Shown here in pieces: positions 1-5,891 of a stretch of DNA of 9,645 bases (position 1 is the stretch's first letter; each line of letters begins with the position of its first letter). The translations under genes were made by a program, and so were the position numbers. A model generated the notes under the pieces. The model did no database searches, had not been told where the DNA came from, and saw only the letters and a list, made by a program, of their open reading frames with translations. Location: positions 1-9,645 of the forward strand of contig JAADYY010000624.1 in the NCBI GenBank assembly GCA_010092805.1. Direction: 5' to 3'. Source of the DNA: Chloroflexota bacterium (GTDB lineage: Bacteria > Chloroflexota > Anaerolineae > Aggregatilineales > Phototrophicaceae).

Positions 1-129
1 CCCAGCGTCAGCGTTCGGGAGCAGGGGCAGGGGGATGCGGGCCAAAACACAATCAAATCGATTGACCAACAGCATCTGATTCGTTTGTGCAATATTATGG
101 CCGAATCAGGTATGATGGATTCACTATAG
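1..129 (+). CDS. possible 3' end of an unidentified gene entering from the left edge
   Basis: Frame 1 is open from the first base to a TAG at 127-129, giving 42 residues that end in ...LIRLCNIMAESGMMDSL. The last 25 residues read like an ordinary amphipathic protein end; the first part is Gly/Gln-rich. The other two plus frames stop at 65 and 79. If real, it lies 36 nt upstream of the first STAS-like gene and on the same strand, so it could be in the same transcript. I do not recognise the family. Forty-two open codons in GC-rich DNA can occur by chance, and a competing minus-strand ORF starts at 75, so the call is weak. Confidence 0.3.
   Translation, partial: PSVSVREQGQGDAGQNTIKSIDQQHLIRLCNIMAESGMMDSL
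76..109. repeat. 8-bp perfect inverted repeat upstream of the first STAS-like gene
   Basis: CTGATTCG at 76-83 is the exact reverse complement of CGAATCAG at 102-109, with 18 nt between. It lies 57 to 90 nt before the ATG at 166 and just before TATGAT at 111-116, which resembles a -10 box. It could be an operator for a dimeric regulator, or chance. No good -35 element is found at the right spacing. Confidence 0.35.
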
Positions 130-165
130 CGCAGCCGCAGTCACCGAAACGAAAGCCAACACCTG

Positions 166-585
166 ATGCCCTACACTGTCGATTGGTATTTGCCCGAACG
201 GATCATGCGCATCCAACTCTCCGAAGAGTTGACCATCGCTGATGCTGAGCAGCTTTCCAACATCTCCCCAACGTATATTAATCAAGGCACCGCGCCTGTC
301 CACGTATTGATTGATGCGTTAACCGTCGAAAAGTACCCTACGCAAATTGCGCAATTGAGCAAAGTGGTGAAGTCCAAAGTTGATCTCGCCCACCTCGGCT
401 GGGTGATTTATGCAACGCGGAGTCCGCTGCTCAAATTTGTTTTCTCAACGGTCACACAAATCGCGATGCCGAATGTGCGGCTGCGCGTTTACGAGACGCT
501 GGACGAAGCGCTGGCCTTCCTCGTTGACCGCGATGTGACGCTGGTCGATCTACTGCCACCGCCAACAATCGCACCGCCGCGCTGA
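166..585 (+). CDS. small STAS/SpoIIAA-like protein, paralog 1 of 3
   Basis: A 139-residue soluble protein with no signal peptide or membrane segment. It begins MPYTVDWYLPERIM, has a central GTAPVHVLID strand (residues about 41-50), a YPTQI segment, a GWVIY strand (about 78-82) and a C-terminal block YETLDEALAFLVDRDVTL. The pattern of alternating short strands and amphipathic helices fits the STAS/SpoIIAA-like fold of small regulatory or scaffold proteins; this fold call is inference from pattern only. No Ser in the position expected of a phosphorylated anti-anti-sigma factor is evident, so partner switching is not shown. The ATG at 166 is supported by the same MPYT.DWYLP start in paralog 3; the upstream GAAAG at 151-155 is a weak ribosome site. 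Its codons are visibly more AT-rich than those of paralogs 2 and 3. It ends in a short Pro-rich tail. Confidence 0.85.
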   Translation: MPYTVDWYLPERIMRIQLSEELTIADAEQLSNISPTYINQGTAPVHVLIDALTVEKYPTQIAQLSKVVKSKVDLAHLGWVIYATRSPLLKFVFSTVTQIAMPNVRLRVYETLDEALAFLVDRDVTLVDLLPPPTIAPPR

Positions 586-646
586 GCCGCGAACTATGCC
601 GCAGGGCGCATTCAAGTGTTAAGACTCGCTGGCCGCAAAATTCGTT

Positions 647-652
647 TATGAT
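647..652 (+). promoter_or_regulatory. candidate -10 box upstream of paralog 2
   Basis: TATGAT at 647-652 lies in the 108-nt space between paralogs 1 and 2. The same TATGATG string followed by (G/A)AT occurs at 111-120 before paralog 1, and ATTCGTTT is shared at 79-86 and 640-647. Transcription from here would begin near 659, which fits translation from ATG 694 but not from ATG 655. There is no convincing -35 element, so this stays a weak call. Confidence 0.2.
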
Positions 653-693
653 GAATGGCAACGCTCGAGCTTAACAACGAGAAAGCGCACTTT

Positions 694-1143
694 ATGCCCT
701 GTGAAATTGGCTGGTATATCCCGGAGCGCGTGATTTGGCAGCGCTTCTACGGCGTGGTGACATCCGAAGAACTCGCTGAACATTCCGCGCGCTCCGCCGA
801 ATACATCATGGCGGGCACGGCCCCCGTGCATATCCTGGTCGATGCCACCGAGATCGCCAAGTACCCCGGCAACCTCAAGCAGCTCACCGACAGCGCCAAT
901 TATGCTTCGGACACGAACAAGGTGGGGTTCGTGGCCCATGCCAGCACCTCGAACCAACTGATGCGGTTCTTGGCGTCGCTGATGACGCAGATGCTGGTGC
1001 GCAATGTGCAGTTCCGCGCCTTCGAGACGGTGGATGCGGCGCTCGCGTTCCTCATTGACCGCGACACGACGCTTGATTTGCAGGCCGCCCGCTCTGATCT
1101 GCTGGAGAGCGCCACACATAATGCATCCCAGCGCCAACGTTAG
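694..1143 (+). CDS. small STAS/SpoIIAA-like protein, paralog 2 of 3
   Basis: A 149-residue soluble protein that aligns with its neighbours over its whole length: MPCEIGWYIPERV at the start, GTAPVHILVD in the middle, then a KYPGNLKQL segment and FETVDAALAFLIDRDTTL near the end. An earlier in-frame ATG at 655 would add 13 residues (MATLELNNEKAHF), but both paralogs begin at the MP, and GAAAG at 681-685 sits 8 nt before 694, as in paralog 1 (10 nt). I therefore prefer 694. It is the most diverged of the three: the GWVIY strand is GFVAH here, and the C-terminal tail is longer and polar. The stop at 1143 lies 14 nt before the start of paralog 3, so these two are very likely co-transcribed. The function is unknown; the fold is inferred from pattern. 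Confidence 0.85.
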   Translation: MPCEIGWYIPERVIWQRFYGVVTSEELAEHSARSAEYIMAGTAPVHILVDATEIAKYPGNLKQLTDSANYASDTNKVGFVAHASTSNQLMRFLASLMTQMLVRNVQFRAFETVDAALAFLIDRDTTLDLQAARSDLLESATHNASQRQR

Positions 1144-1144
1144 A

Positions 1145-1151
1145 AAAGGAG
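1145..1151 (+). promoter_or_regulatory. strong ribosome binding site of paralog 3
   Basis: AAAGGAG lies 6 nt before the ATG at 1158. It is much stronger than the GAAAG sites of paralogs 1 and 2, suggesting that the third copy is translated more efficiently. Confidence 0.75.
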
Positions 1152-1157
1152 CCGCTG

Positions 1158-1586
1158 ATGCCATACACCGCCGATTGGTACCTGCCGAGCCGAGTCATGC
1201 TGCAGCGCTACAGCGGCACCCTCGCGCCAGACGAGATCACCGAACTGGGGCAACTGGCCGCGCACTACATCGGCGCGGGCACGGCCCCGGTACACATCCT
1301 CATCGACATCACCGATCTGGAGCGCTACCCGACGAACATCAAACAGATCGTCAACGCCGTCCGCCACGACTCCGACACGGAAAAGATCGGCTGGGTGATC
1401 TACATCAACAGCCCCAACGCGGTCGTTAAGTTCATGGCGTCGGTGGCGACTCAGGTGTTGTTCCAGAATGTGCGCCTACGCCTGTTCGAGACGCTGGACG
1501 AAGCGTTGGCGTTCCTGCTCGACCGCGATGTGACGCTCGCTGGTCAGATCACACTCCACGATGACTCGCAGGATCGATCCGCGTGA
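1158..1586 (+). CDS. small STAS/SpoIIAA-like protein, paralog 3 of 3
   Basis: A 142-residue soluble protein. It is closest to paralog 1: MPYTADWYLPSRVM at the N-terminus, GTAPVHILIDIT in the core, RYPTNIKQI, KIGWVIYI, and FETLDEALAFLLDRDVTL near the C-terminus. The tail after this block is short, polar and not conserved between copies. The start is fixed by the strong AAAGGAG site. The conserved blocks shared by all three copies mark a probable binding surface or core, but no catalytic pattern is visible. The stop codon (1584-1586) directly abuts the stop of the convergent methyltransferase gene, leaving no spacer for a terminator. Family role unknown; tandem copies suggest paired or interchangeable subunits (inference). 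Confidence 0.88.
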   Translation: MPYTADWYLPSRVMLQRYSGTLAPDEITELGQLAAHYIGAGTAPVHILIDITDLERYPTNIKQIVNAVRHDSDTEKIGWVIYINSPNAVVKFMASVATQVLFQNVRLRLFETLDEALAFLLDRDVTLAGQITLHDDSQDRSA

Positions 1587-2231
1587 TCAGCGTTTGCGGG
1601 CGACGGCCATCCCGTCGCCCACGCCGATGATCAGGCTGTCGAGGCGCGGGTCATCGGCGAGCGCCTGGTTGAAAGCGATCATCGTGTGATCATCGGCGTT
1701 TTCCGGCGCGACGATGCGACCACCGCGCAGCGCATTGTGCGCCGCGATGATCCCGCCGGGCCGTAAATGCGCGACCGCCCACGCCAGATAGTCGCCGTAA
1801 GCCGCTTTGTCGGCGTCGATAAAGATGAAATCGACGGGGCCGTCGGGGCTGAGCTGCGCCAGTGAGTCCAGCGCTGGGCCAACCAGCACCGTCACCCGCT
1901 CCGCGACGCCGGCGCGCGCGAAGCTCGCCCGTGCCACCGCTGCGTGCTTTTCGCTCAGTTCGAGCGTGTACAGGCGGCCATCCGGGGGCAGCGCCCGCGC
2001 GATCCAGGTGCCGCTATAACCCGCCAACGTCCCCAATTCGACAGCCGTGCGCGCCCCCACCGCACAGACGAGGAATTGCAGCAAGCGGCCTTCGTGGGGG
2101 CGGATGCTGATTTTAGGCAGTTCTTGGCGCGCTGTCTCTGCCTGAATCCAGCGCAGCGCGTCGTCTTCGGGCGCAAACAGATCGTTGATGTAAGCGTCAA
2201 GCTGCGTGCGCACAGCTTCTGTGATGGCCAT
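1587..2231 (-). CDS. class I SAM-dependent O-methyltransferase (CCoAOMT/Methyltransf_3 type)
   Basis: A 214-residue cytosolic methyltransferase of the metal-dependent catechol/caffeoyl-CoA O-methyltransferase type, which moves a methyl group from S-adenosylmethionine to a hydroxyl, usually a catechol. The SAM-binding motif VELGTLAGYSG is at residues 64-74, the acidic residue that would bind the SAM ribose is E91 in TLELSE, and IDADK is at 138-142, with D139 the expected metal ligand. Length is normal for the family. The next expected metal site, normally DN followed by LxxG, reads H165-N166 in AHNALRGGRI, so one acidic ligand is replaced by His. AAGGA 6 nt before the ATG supports the start. 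It is last in the minus-strand unit, 49 nt after rnz. The substrate cannot be told from sequence. Confidence 0.88.
   Translation of the reverse strand: MAITEAVRTQLDAYINDLFAPEDDALRWIQAETARQELPKISIRPHEGRLLQFLVCAVGARTAVELGTLAGYSGTWIARALPPDGRLYTLELSEKHAAVARASFARAGVAERVTVLVGPALDSLAQLSPDGPVDFIFIDADKAAYGDYLAWAVAHLRPGGIIAAHNALRGGRIVAPENADDHTMIAFNQALADDPRLDSLIIGVGDGMAVARKR
1598..1620. other. 9-bp hairpin in the overlap of the two convergent transcripts
   Basis: GGGCGACGG (1598-1606) and CCGTCGCCC (1612-1620) pair perfectly around a 5-nt loop. It encodes part of the methyltransferase C-terminus and starts 12 nt after the stop of paralog 3. There is no T run after it on either strand, so it is not a classical intrinsic terminator, but it could slow polymerase or protect the 3' end of the plus-strand mRNA. 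Confidence 0.4.
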
Positions 2232-2280
2232 GGTCTATCCTTTGTCGGTCTGTGCCGGCCTGCGCGCTCATCGCGCTGGT

Positions 2281-3312
2281 TCAGGGTGATGTGTCGTCGC
2301 CGGGCATCTCGCTGATCTCACCGATCTCGGCGGCGTTATCGGGGTCGGGGCGGAAGCGCTGCCGTGTGATCTCTGGGGCGAGTTTTTCGACGGGTTGGCC
2401 GCGCTTGATCATGTAATGGTCGAAATCACGCGCCACATACGCCGCCGGGAACACCGACCGCGCCTCGGCGATCACATCCTGCTCACGGTAGCGGCGCGAG
2501 ATGTGCGACAGAATCAGCGAGCCGACGTTGTGATCGCGGGCCAGGCGCGCCGCTTGCTGCGCTGTCAGGTGCCCGAAGCTGCCCGCGACATCGGCCTCGC
2601 TGTTGAGAAACGTCGCCTCGATCACCAGCGTATTGGCGTCGGTGATGTGCTCGATCAAGTTCTCGGTGCGGCCCACATCACCGATGTGAACCAGCTTCGC
2701 GCCGGGAATCGACTCGCCGAGCACCATCTCCGGCGTGATCACCCGCCCATCCGCCAGTGTGATCGATTGCCCGGCGACCAACTGCCCGCGCTCCGGCCCG
2801 GCGGGCACGCCCAGCGCTTCGGCCTCCGCCGCCAGAAACGGACGGTAAGTTTTTTCCTGAAACACGAACCCGAAGTTGCCCGCCCCCCGGTGCTGCACCG
2901 GGATGGCCGTCACGGTGAAGTCTTTGGTTTGGATGAACGGCCCCGGCTTGAGTTCGCGCAGATCGATCTGAATGGGCAGCCGCTCGAAGTGCAGCACCAC
3001 ATCGAACAGCAGCCGATCCACACGCTGGAGCGTCGGTTTGCCGCCCCAAATCTCGATGTGGTCGATGTTCTCCCAGTGCGCGAACGTCGAGATCAGCCCA
3101 CCCAGCCCCAAAATGTGATCGAGGTGGGCGTGCGTCAGTAGAATCCGGTTCAGCCGCTTGAAGCCGATGCCGCTGCGCAGGATTTGGCGTTGAGTCCCCT
3201 CGCCGCAATCGATCAGAAAGCGGTGTTCGCCCGCCAGAATCGCCTGCGCCGACAGCCCACGATGGATCGACGGGGCCGAGGCCGAAGTCCCCAGGAATAC
3301 GATCTCGAACAC
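2281..3312 (-). CDS. rnz: ribonuclease Z (tRNA 3' processing endonuclease, metallo-beta-lactamase fold)
   Basis: A 343-residue enzyme that cuts precursor tRNA at the 3' side to give the end to which CCA is added. It starts MFEIVFLGTSAS, the usual family opening. The zinc ligands are all visible: HAHLDH at 61-66 (H61, H63, D65, H66), H141 in VQHRG, D212 in IGD, and H270 in LSHISRRY; E232 in IEATF and H248 in GHLT complete the active site. The exosite-type segment GVPAGPERGQL with LADGRVITPEMVLG spans about 168-199. Two small departures: HAHLDH where HxHGDH is common, and GDV where GDT is common. An acidic tail of about 25 residues follows the fold. The start is GTG (3310-3312), only 2 nt after the stop of the glycosyltransferase gene, implying translational coupling. 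Confidence 0.92.
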   Translation of the reverse strand: MFEIVFLGTSASAPSIHRGLSAQAILAGEHRFLIDCGEGTQRQILRSGIGFKRLNRILLTHAHLDHILGLGGLISTFAHWENIDHIEIWGGKPTLQRVDRLLFDVVLHFERLPIQIDLRELKPGPFIQTKDFTVTAIPVQHRGAGNFGFVFQEKTYRPFLAAEAEALGVPAGPERGQLVAGQSITLADGRVITPEMVLGESIPGAKLVHIGDVGRTENLIEHITDANTLVIEATFLNSEADVAGSFGHLTAQQAARLARDHNVGSLILSHISRRYREQDVIAEARSVFPAAYVARDFDHYMIKRGQPVEKLAPEITRQRFRPDPDNAAEIGEISEMPGDDTSP

Positions 3313-3314
3313 CG

Positions 3315-5351
3315 TCAGCCGTCCCCGCGCTGCACCGTGATCGGGCCGAGGAACAGGCGGTCACCGCGCGGCAGCGCCCCATCGAAGACCACCAGCCGCT
3401 CGCTGCTGCTGTCTGGGTATGCGCCCACCGACAGGCTGTAATCGCCCGACGGCATGGCGTGCGGCAGGTCGATAAATGTCACCTGAATGAAGACATCGCG
3501 CGGGCGGAGCTGCTCCGGCAGCACGCTGATCGTGTCGTTCTGCGCCGCGATCACGGCGGGATCGGCGAGGATGTGTGTGAACAGCCGCAGATCGGCGGGC
3601 ACCAGGCCATCGACGCGCCAGTAAGTCGTCAGCCCGATCACATCGCCGGGCGCGTAGGTTTGGTTGATGACGCTGGGATCATAGCCGAGAAACGCCAGAT
3701 TCCCGCCGAAGCGCACGGGCGGCGACACCAACCCCACCCCGCCCGGCGATTCCGGGGCGAAAGCGACCGGCGTGGTCGTTGTGAAGCTGCCGATCTGGTC
3801 GGCTAACGCATCCGTGACCTGGAGGCGGAGCACCGACTCGGGTGGCACATACGGCGCGGTGAGCCATTCGCCCCAAGCCAGCCAATTCGCCCGCAGGTAG
3901 GGGTAGACGCCGGCCAAGCCGCCGCCTTCCGGCATGACAAATTGCGCAGTCGCGCCGCCTTCGGGCAGCACGAGCGCAGTGCCGCAATCCACATTGCGCA
4001 CGGGCAGGTCGGGCTGATGGATCATCAGCGACAGAATTTGCCGATCGGTGAGTTCGGGCGGCGCAGGCGGCAGGCGCAGATCCGACGAGCAGATGATGGT
4101 GTTGATCGTGTGCGCCGTCTCATCCAGGTAAACGGCCAACTGCCCCAGCGGGCGGTGATAGGCGCGCTGCATCGCCGGGAGCTGCGGCCACGCCCCAAAC
4201 AGATCGCGCGCCGTCCACACCACATTGAACAGCAGCAGCCCGCTGATCGCGGCGGCGCTGTACGGGCGCACCGTGCGCGGCAGCCCCCGCAGCAGCGTGA
4301 TCAAGCCGAGGCCGATGAACAACGCGATCAGCGGCAGCAGCGGCGCGAACGCGAAAAAGTTCGGGCTGTTGCTCGCCAGCAGTGCCACCGGCAGCAGCAG
4401 CGCCGCGCCGATCAGCAGCAGCGCATGACGCGGCTGTCGCCAACGGTAGAGCGCCGTGATCAAGCCCACAGTGAACAGCAGGCCGCTGACAAGATCGAGC
4501 AGTGGGCGACCGGGCAGGTTTTGCACGGGGTTCATATCGCCCAGGAACAGGACCCCCAGCAAGCCGTTGACAGCGGCTGTCACCGCCGCCGCTAGATCAG
4601 GAAAATCCGCGATCAAGCGCCCAATGCCGGCCAGATCGGGAAATTGTAATGTGGAGATCACGTAGGGCGTCGCCATCACGAGCGCGACGACCAGCGCAAA
4701 CCAGGTGTAGCTCAGCGTGCGCTGCGAGAGCGGCTGCCGGGCCAGCACCATGTAAACGATAAAGCCGATGCTCAGCAGCGCGACGGCATAGCTGGCCGGA
4801 TGGATGTAGAAGCCGAGTCCCAGCAAAATGCCCAGCGAGGCGAACGGGATCGTGCGCGGTTCGGGTGGCGGTGGGCGGGTGCCATACACGGGCAGCGAGC
4901 GCGCCAACGCCAGCAGGACCCCGGTCACGAACAACGGCAGCAGCGTCTCCGGCGCGATGCCCCGCGCGAGCACCGCCGGTGCCATGCCGACCGCCAGCAC
5001 CGCCGCCGCTGTCACCGCCGCCAGCGGCCCGAACAGCCGCTTGCCCAGTGCATACACCAGCGCCAGCGTGATCAGCCCGGCCCACAACGAAACGAGCCGA
5101 TAGCCGATCAAGCCGCTGCCGACGACCGACGTGACCGCCGCCACCGCCATCTGGTACAAACCTTCGTGCCCTTCGCCGTTGAGCGCGTAGAACACCTCGA
5201 TGCGGCCCTGACGCGCGGTCTCGACGATGCGCAGGTTGTCGATCTCAGCGTCGGCGAGGCCCGGCGGCAGCGCCGTCAGATCCCAGAAGCGGAAGACCGC
5301 AGCGCTCAGCAGCAGCAGCGCGGCCAGGGCATAACTTACGCGGTCGGACAA
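3315..5351 (-). CDS. GT39/PMT-type membrane glycosyltransferase with outer C-terminal domain
   Basis: A 678-residue integral membrane protein of the GT-C superfamily, like ArnT and protein mannosyltransferases, which move a sugar from a polyprenyl-phosphate carrier to an acceptor outside the membrane. About ten hydrophobic helices are seen between residues 5 and 381. The first outer loop has PPGLADAEID (29-38), where D34 is the likely catalytic acid, and NGEGHEGLYQ (58-67). A second family-like loop, GDMNPVQNLPGRPLLD, is at 271-286. Residues from about 385 to 678 are soluble and beta-rich (for example FLGYDPSVINQTYAPGD, about 554-570), probably an outer-face domain. The donor and acceptor are not readable. 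The start is TTG (5349-5351), 30 nt after the CopD-like stop, with only a loose GGGGGCT-GGA ribosome site; no in-frame ATG is nearby. It lies between glycosidase genes and rnz, consistent with surface glycan work. Confidence 0.88.
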   Translation of the reverse strand: MSDRVSYALAALLLLSAAVFRFWDLTALPPGLADAEIDNLRIVETARQGRIEVFYALNGEGHEGLYQMAVAAVTSVVGSGLIGYRLVSLWAGLITLALVYALGKRLFGPLAAVTAAAVLAVGMAPAVLARGIAPETLLPLFVTGVLLALARSLPVYGTRPPPPEPRTIPFASLGILLGLGFYIHPASYAVALLSIGFIVYMVLARQPLSQRTLSYTWFALVVALVMATPYVISTLQFPDLAGIGRLIADFPDLAAAVTAAVNGLLGVLFLGDMNPVQNLPGRPLLDLVSGLLFTVGLITALYRWRQPRHALLLIGAALLLPVALLASNSPNFFAFAPLLPLIALFIGLGLITLLRGLPRTVRPYSAAAISGLLLFNVVWTARDLFGAWPQLPAMQRAYHRPLGQLAVYLDETAHTINTIICSSDLRLPPAPPELTDRQILSLMIHQPDLPVRNVDCGTALVLPEGGATAQFVMPEGGGLAGVYPYLRANWLAWGEWLTAPYVPPESVLRLQVTDALADQIGSFTTTTPVAFAPESPGGVGLVSPPVRFGGNLAFLGYDPSVINQTYAPGDVIGLTTYWRVDGLVPADLRLFTHILADPAVIAAQNDTISVLPEQLRPRDVFIQVTFIDLPHAMPSGDYSLSVGAYPDSSSERLVVFDGALPRGDRLFLGPITVQRGDG

Positions 5352-5381
5352 TCCAGCCCCCAGTCTCTTGCGATCACAAGT

Positions 5382-5891
5382 TTACAGCGCCGTCGCCCAG
5401 GCGGTGAACAACAACGTCAGCACGCCCAGCGCCACATTGATCCACGTCAGACGGACTTCGCTGCGATGCAGCCGTTCCCATTCGGAGGGATCGCCTTTGC
5501 CGCGTTCTGCCAGGAGTGTCATCCGCTCCAACGCGGGCACGACCCCCAGTTGCAGCACCACCCCGCAGATCAACATGCCACCAACAACGATGTGTTTCAG
5601 GAGAATGACACGGCTCCATTCGTTGGTGAATTGTAACACACCGTCGTAGTTAGGGTCTAACGACATCTGAAACAGCCCCGTGACGATCAGCACGACCAGG
5701 CTGAGGTTGGTGAGCGGCAGAAAGCGCCGCCGTACCCCAGACAGCAGCGTGTACAGCGCCGGGCTGTCGCGGAGGCTGTTTTTCGTGGTGGGCCACACCA
5801 GCAGCACCATCAGCAGCAGCCCGCCGATCCAAACAACGGTGGCAATGAGGTGAAAGAAGTAATTAATGGCAAGGATTGTTGACGGGGACAA
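5382..5891 (-). CDS. CopD-like four-helix membrane protein
   Basis: A small integral membrane protein with four hydrophobic helices at about 5-32, 58-76, 95-118 and 147-166 in the 169-residue form. The first helix carries HLIATVVWIGGLL (H14) and the third ILLKHIVVGG (H100); such paired His residues are typical of CopD-family and related haem- or copper-binding membrane domains. Copper transport or haem binding is thus plausible but not shown. The frame is open up to a TTG at 5933, but CGGAGG at 5901-5906 lies 9 nt before the TTG at 5889-5891, which I take as the start; the extra 14 residues (SRPARPIARRRLA-like, Arg/Pro-rich) are then not translated. The gene overlaps the upstream glycosidase gene by 29 bp, so the two are coupled. 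The stop is 30 nt before the glycosyltransferase start. Confidence 0.8.
   Translation of the reverse strand: MSPSTILAINYFFHLIATVVWIGGLLLMVLLVWPTTKNSLRDSPALYTLLSGVRRRFLPLTNLSLVVLIVTGLFQMSLDPNYDGVLQFTNEWSRVILLKHIVVGGMLICGVVLQLGVVPALERMTLLAERGKGDPSEWERLHRSEVRLTWINVALGVLTLLFTAWATAL

Noticed and set aside
655..693. ATG 655 as start of paralog 2
   Set aside because: It has no ribosome site, adds residues absent from both paralogs, and lies at or before the likely RNA start.
2395..3141. Long plus-strand open frame antisense to rnz
   Set aside because: It is rich in Arg, His and Gln, has no recognisable motif, and mirrors a gene with all RNase Z active-site residues; GC-rich codons often leave the opposite frame open.
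5300..5325. CAGCAG-type microsatellite
   Set aside because: On the minus strand it is a run of CTG codons encoding the Leu-rich first membrane helix of the glycosyltransferase; similar runs recur in its other helices.
4800..5636. Long plus-strand open frame antisense to the glycosyltransferase and CopD-like genes
   Set aside because: It is dominated by Gln, Arg and His from reversed Leu/Ala membrane codons and crosses a real gene boundary.
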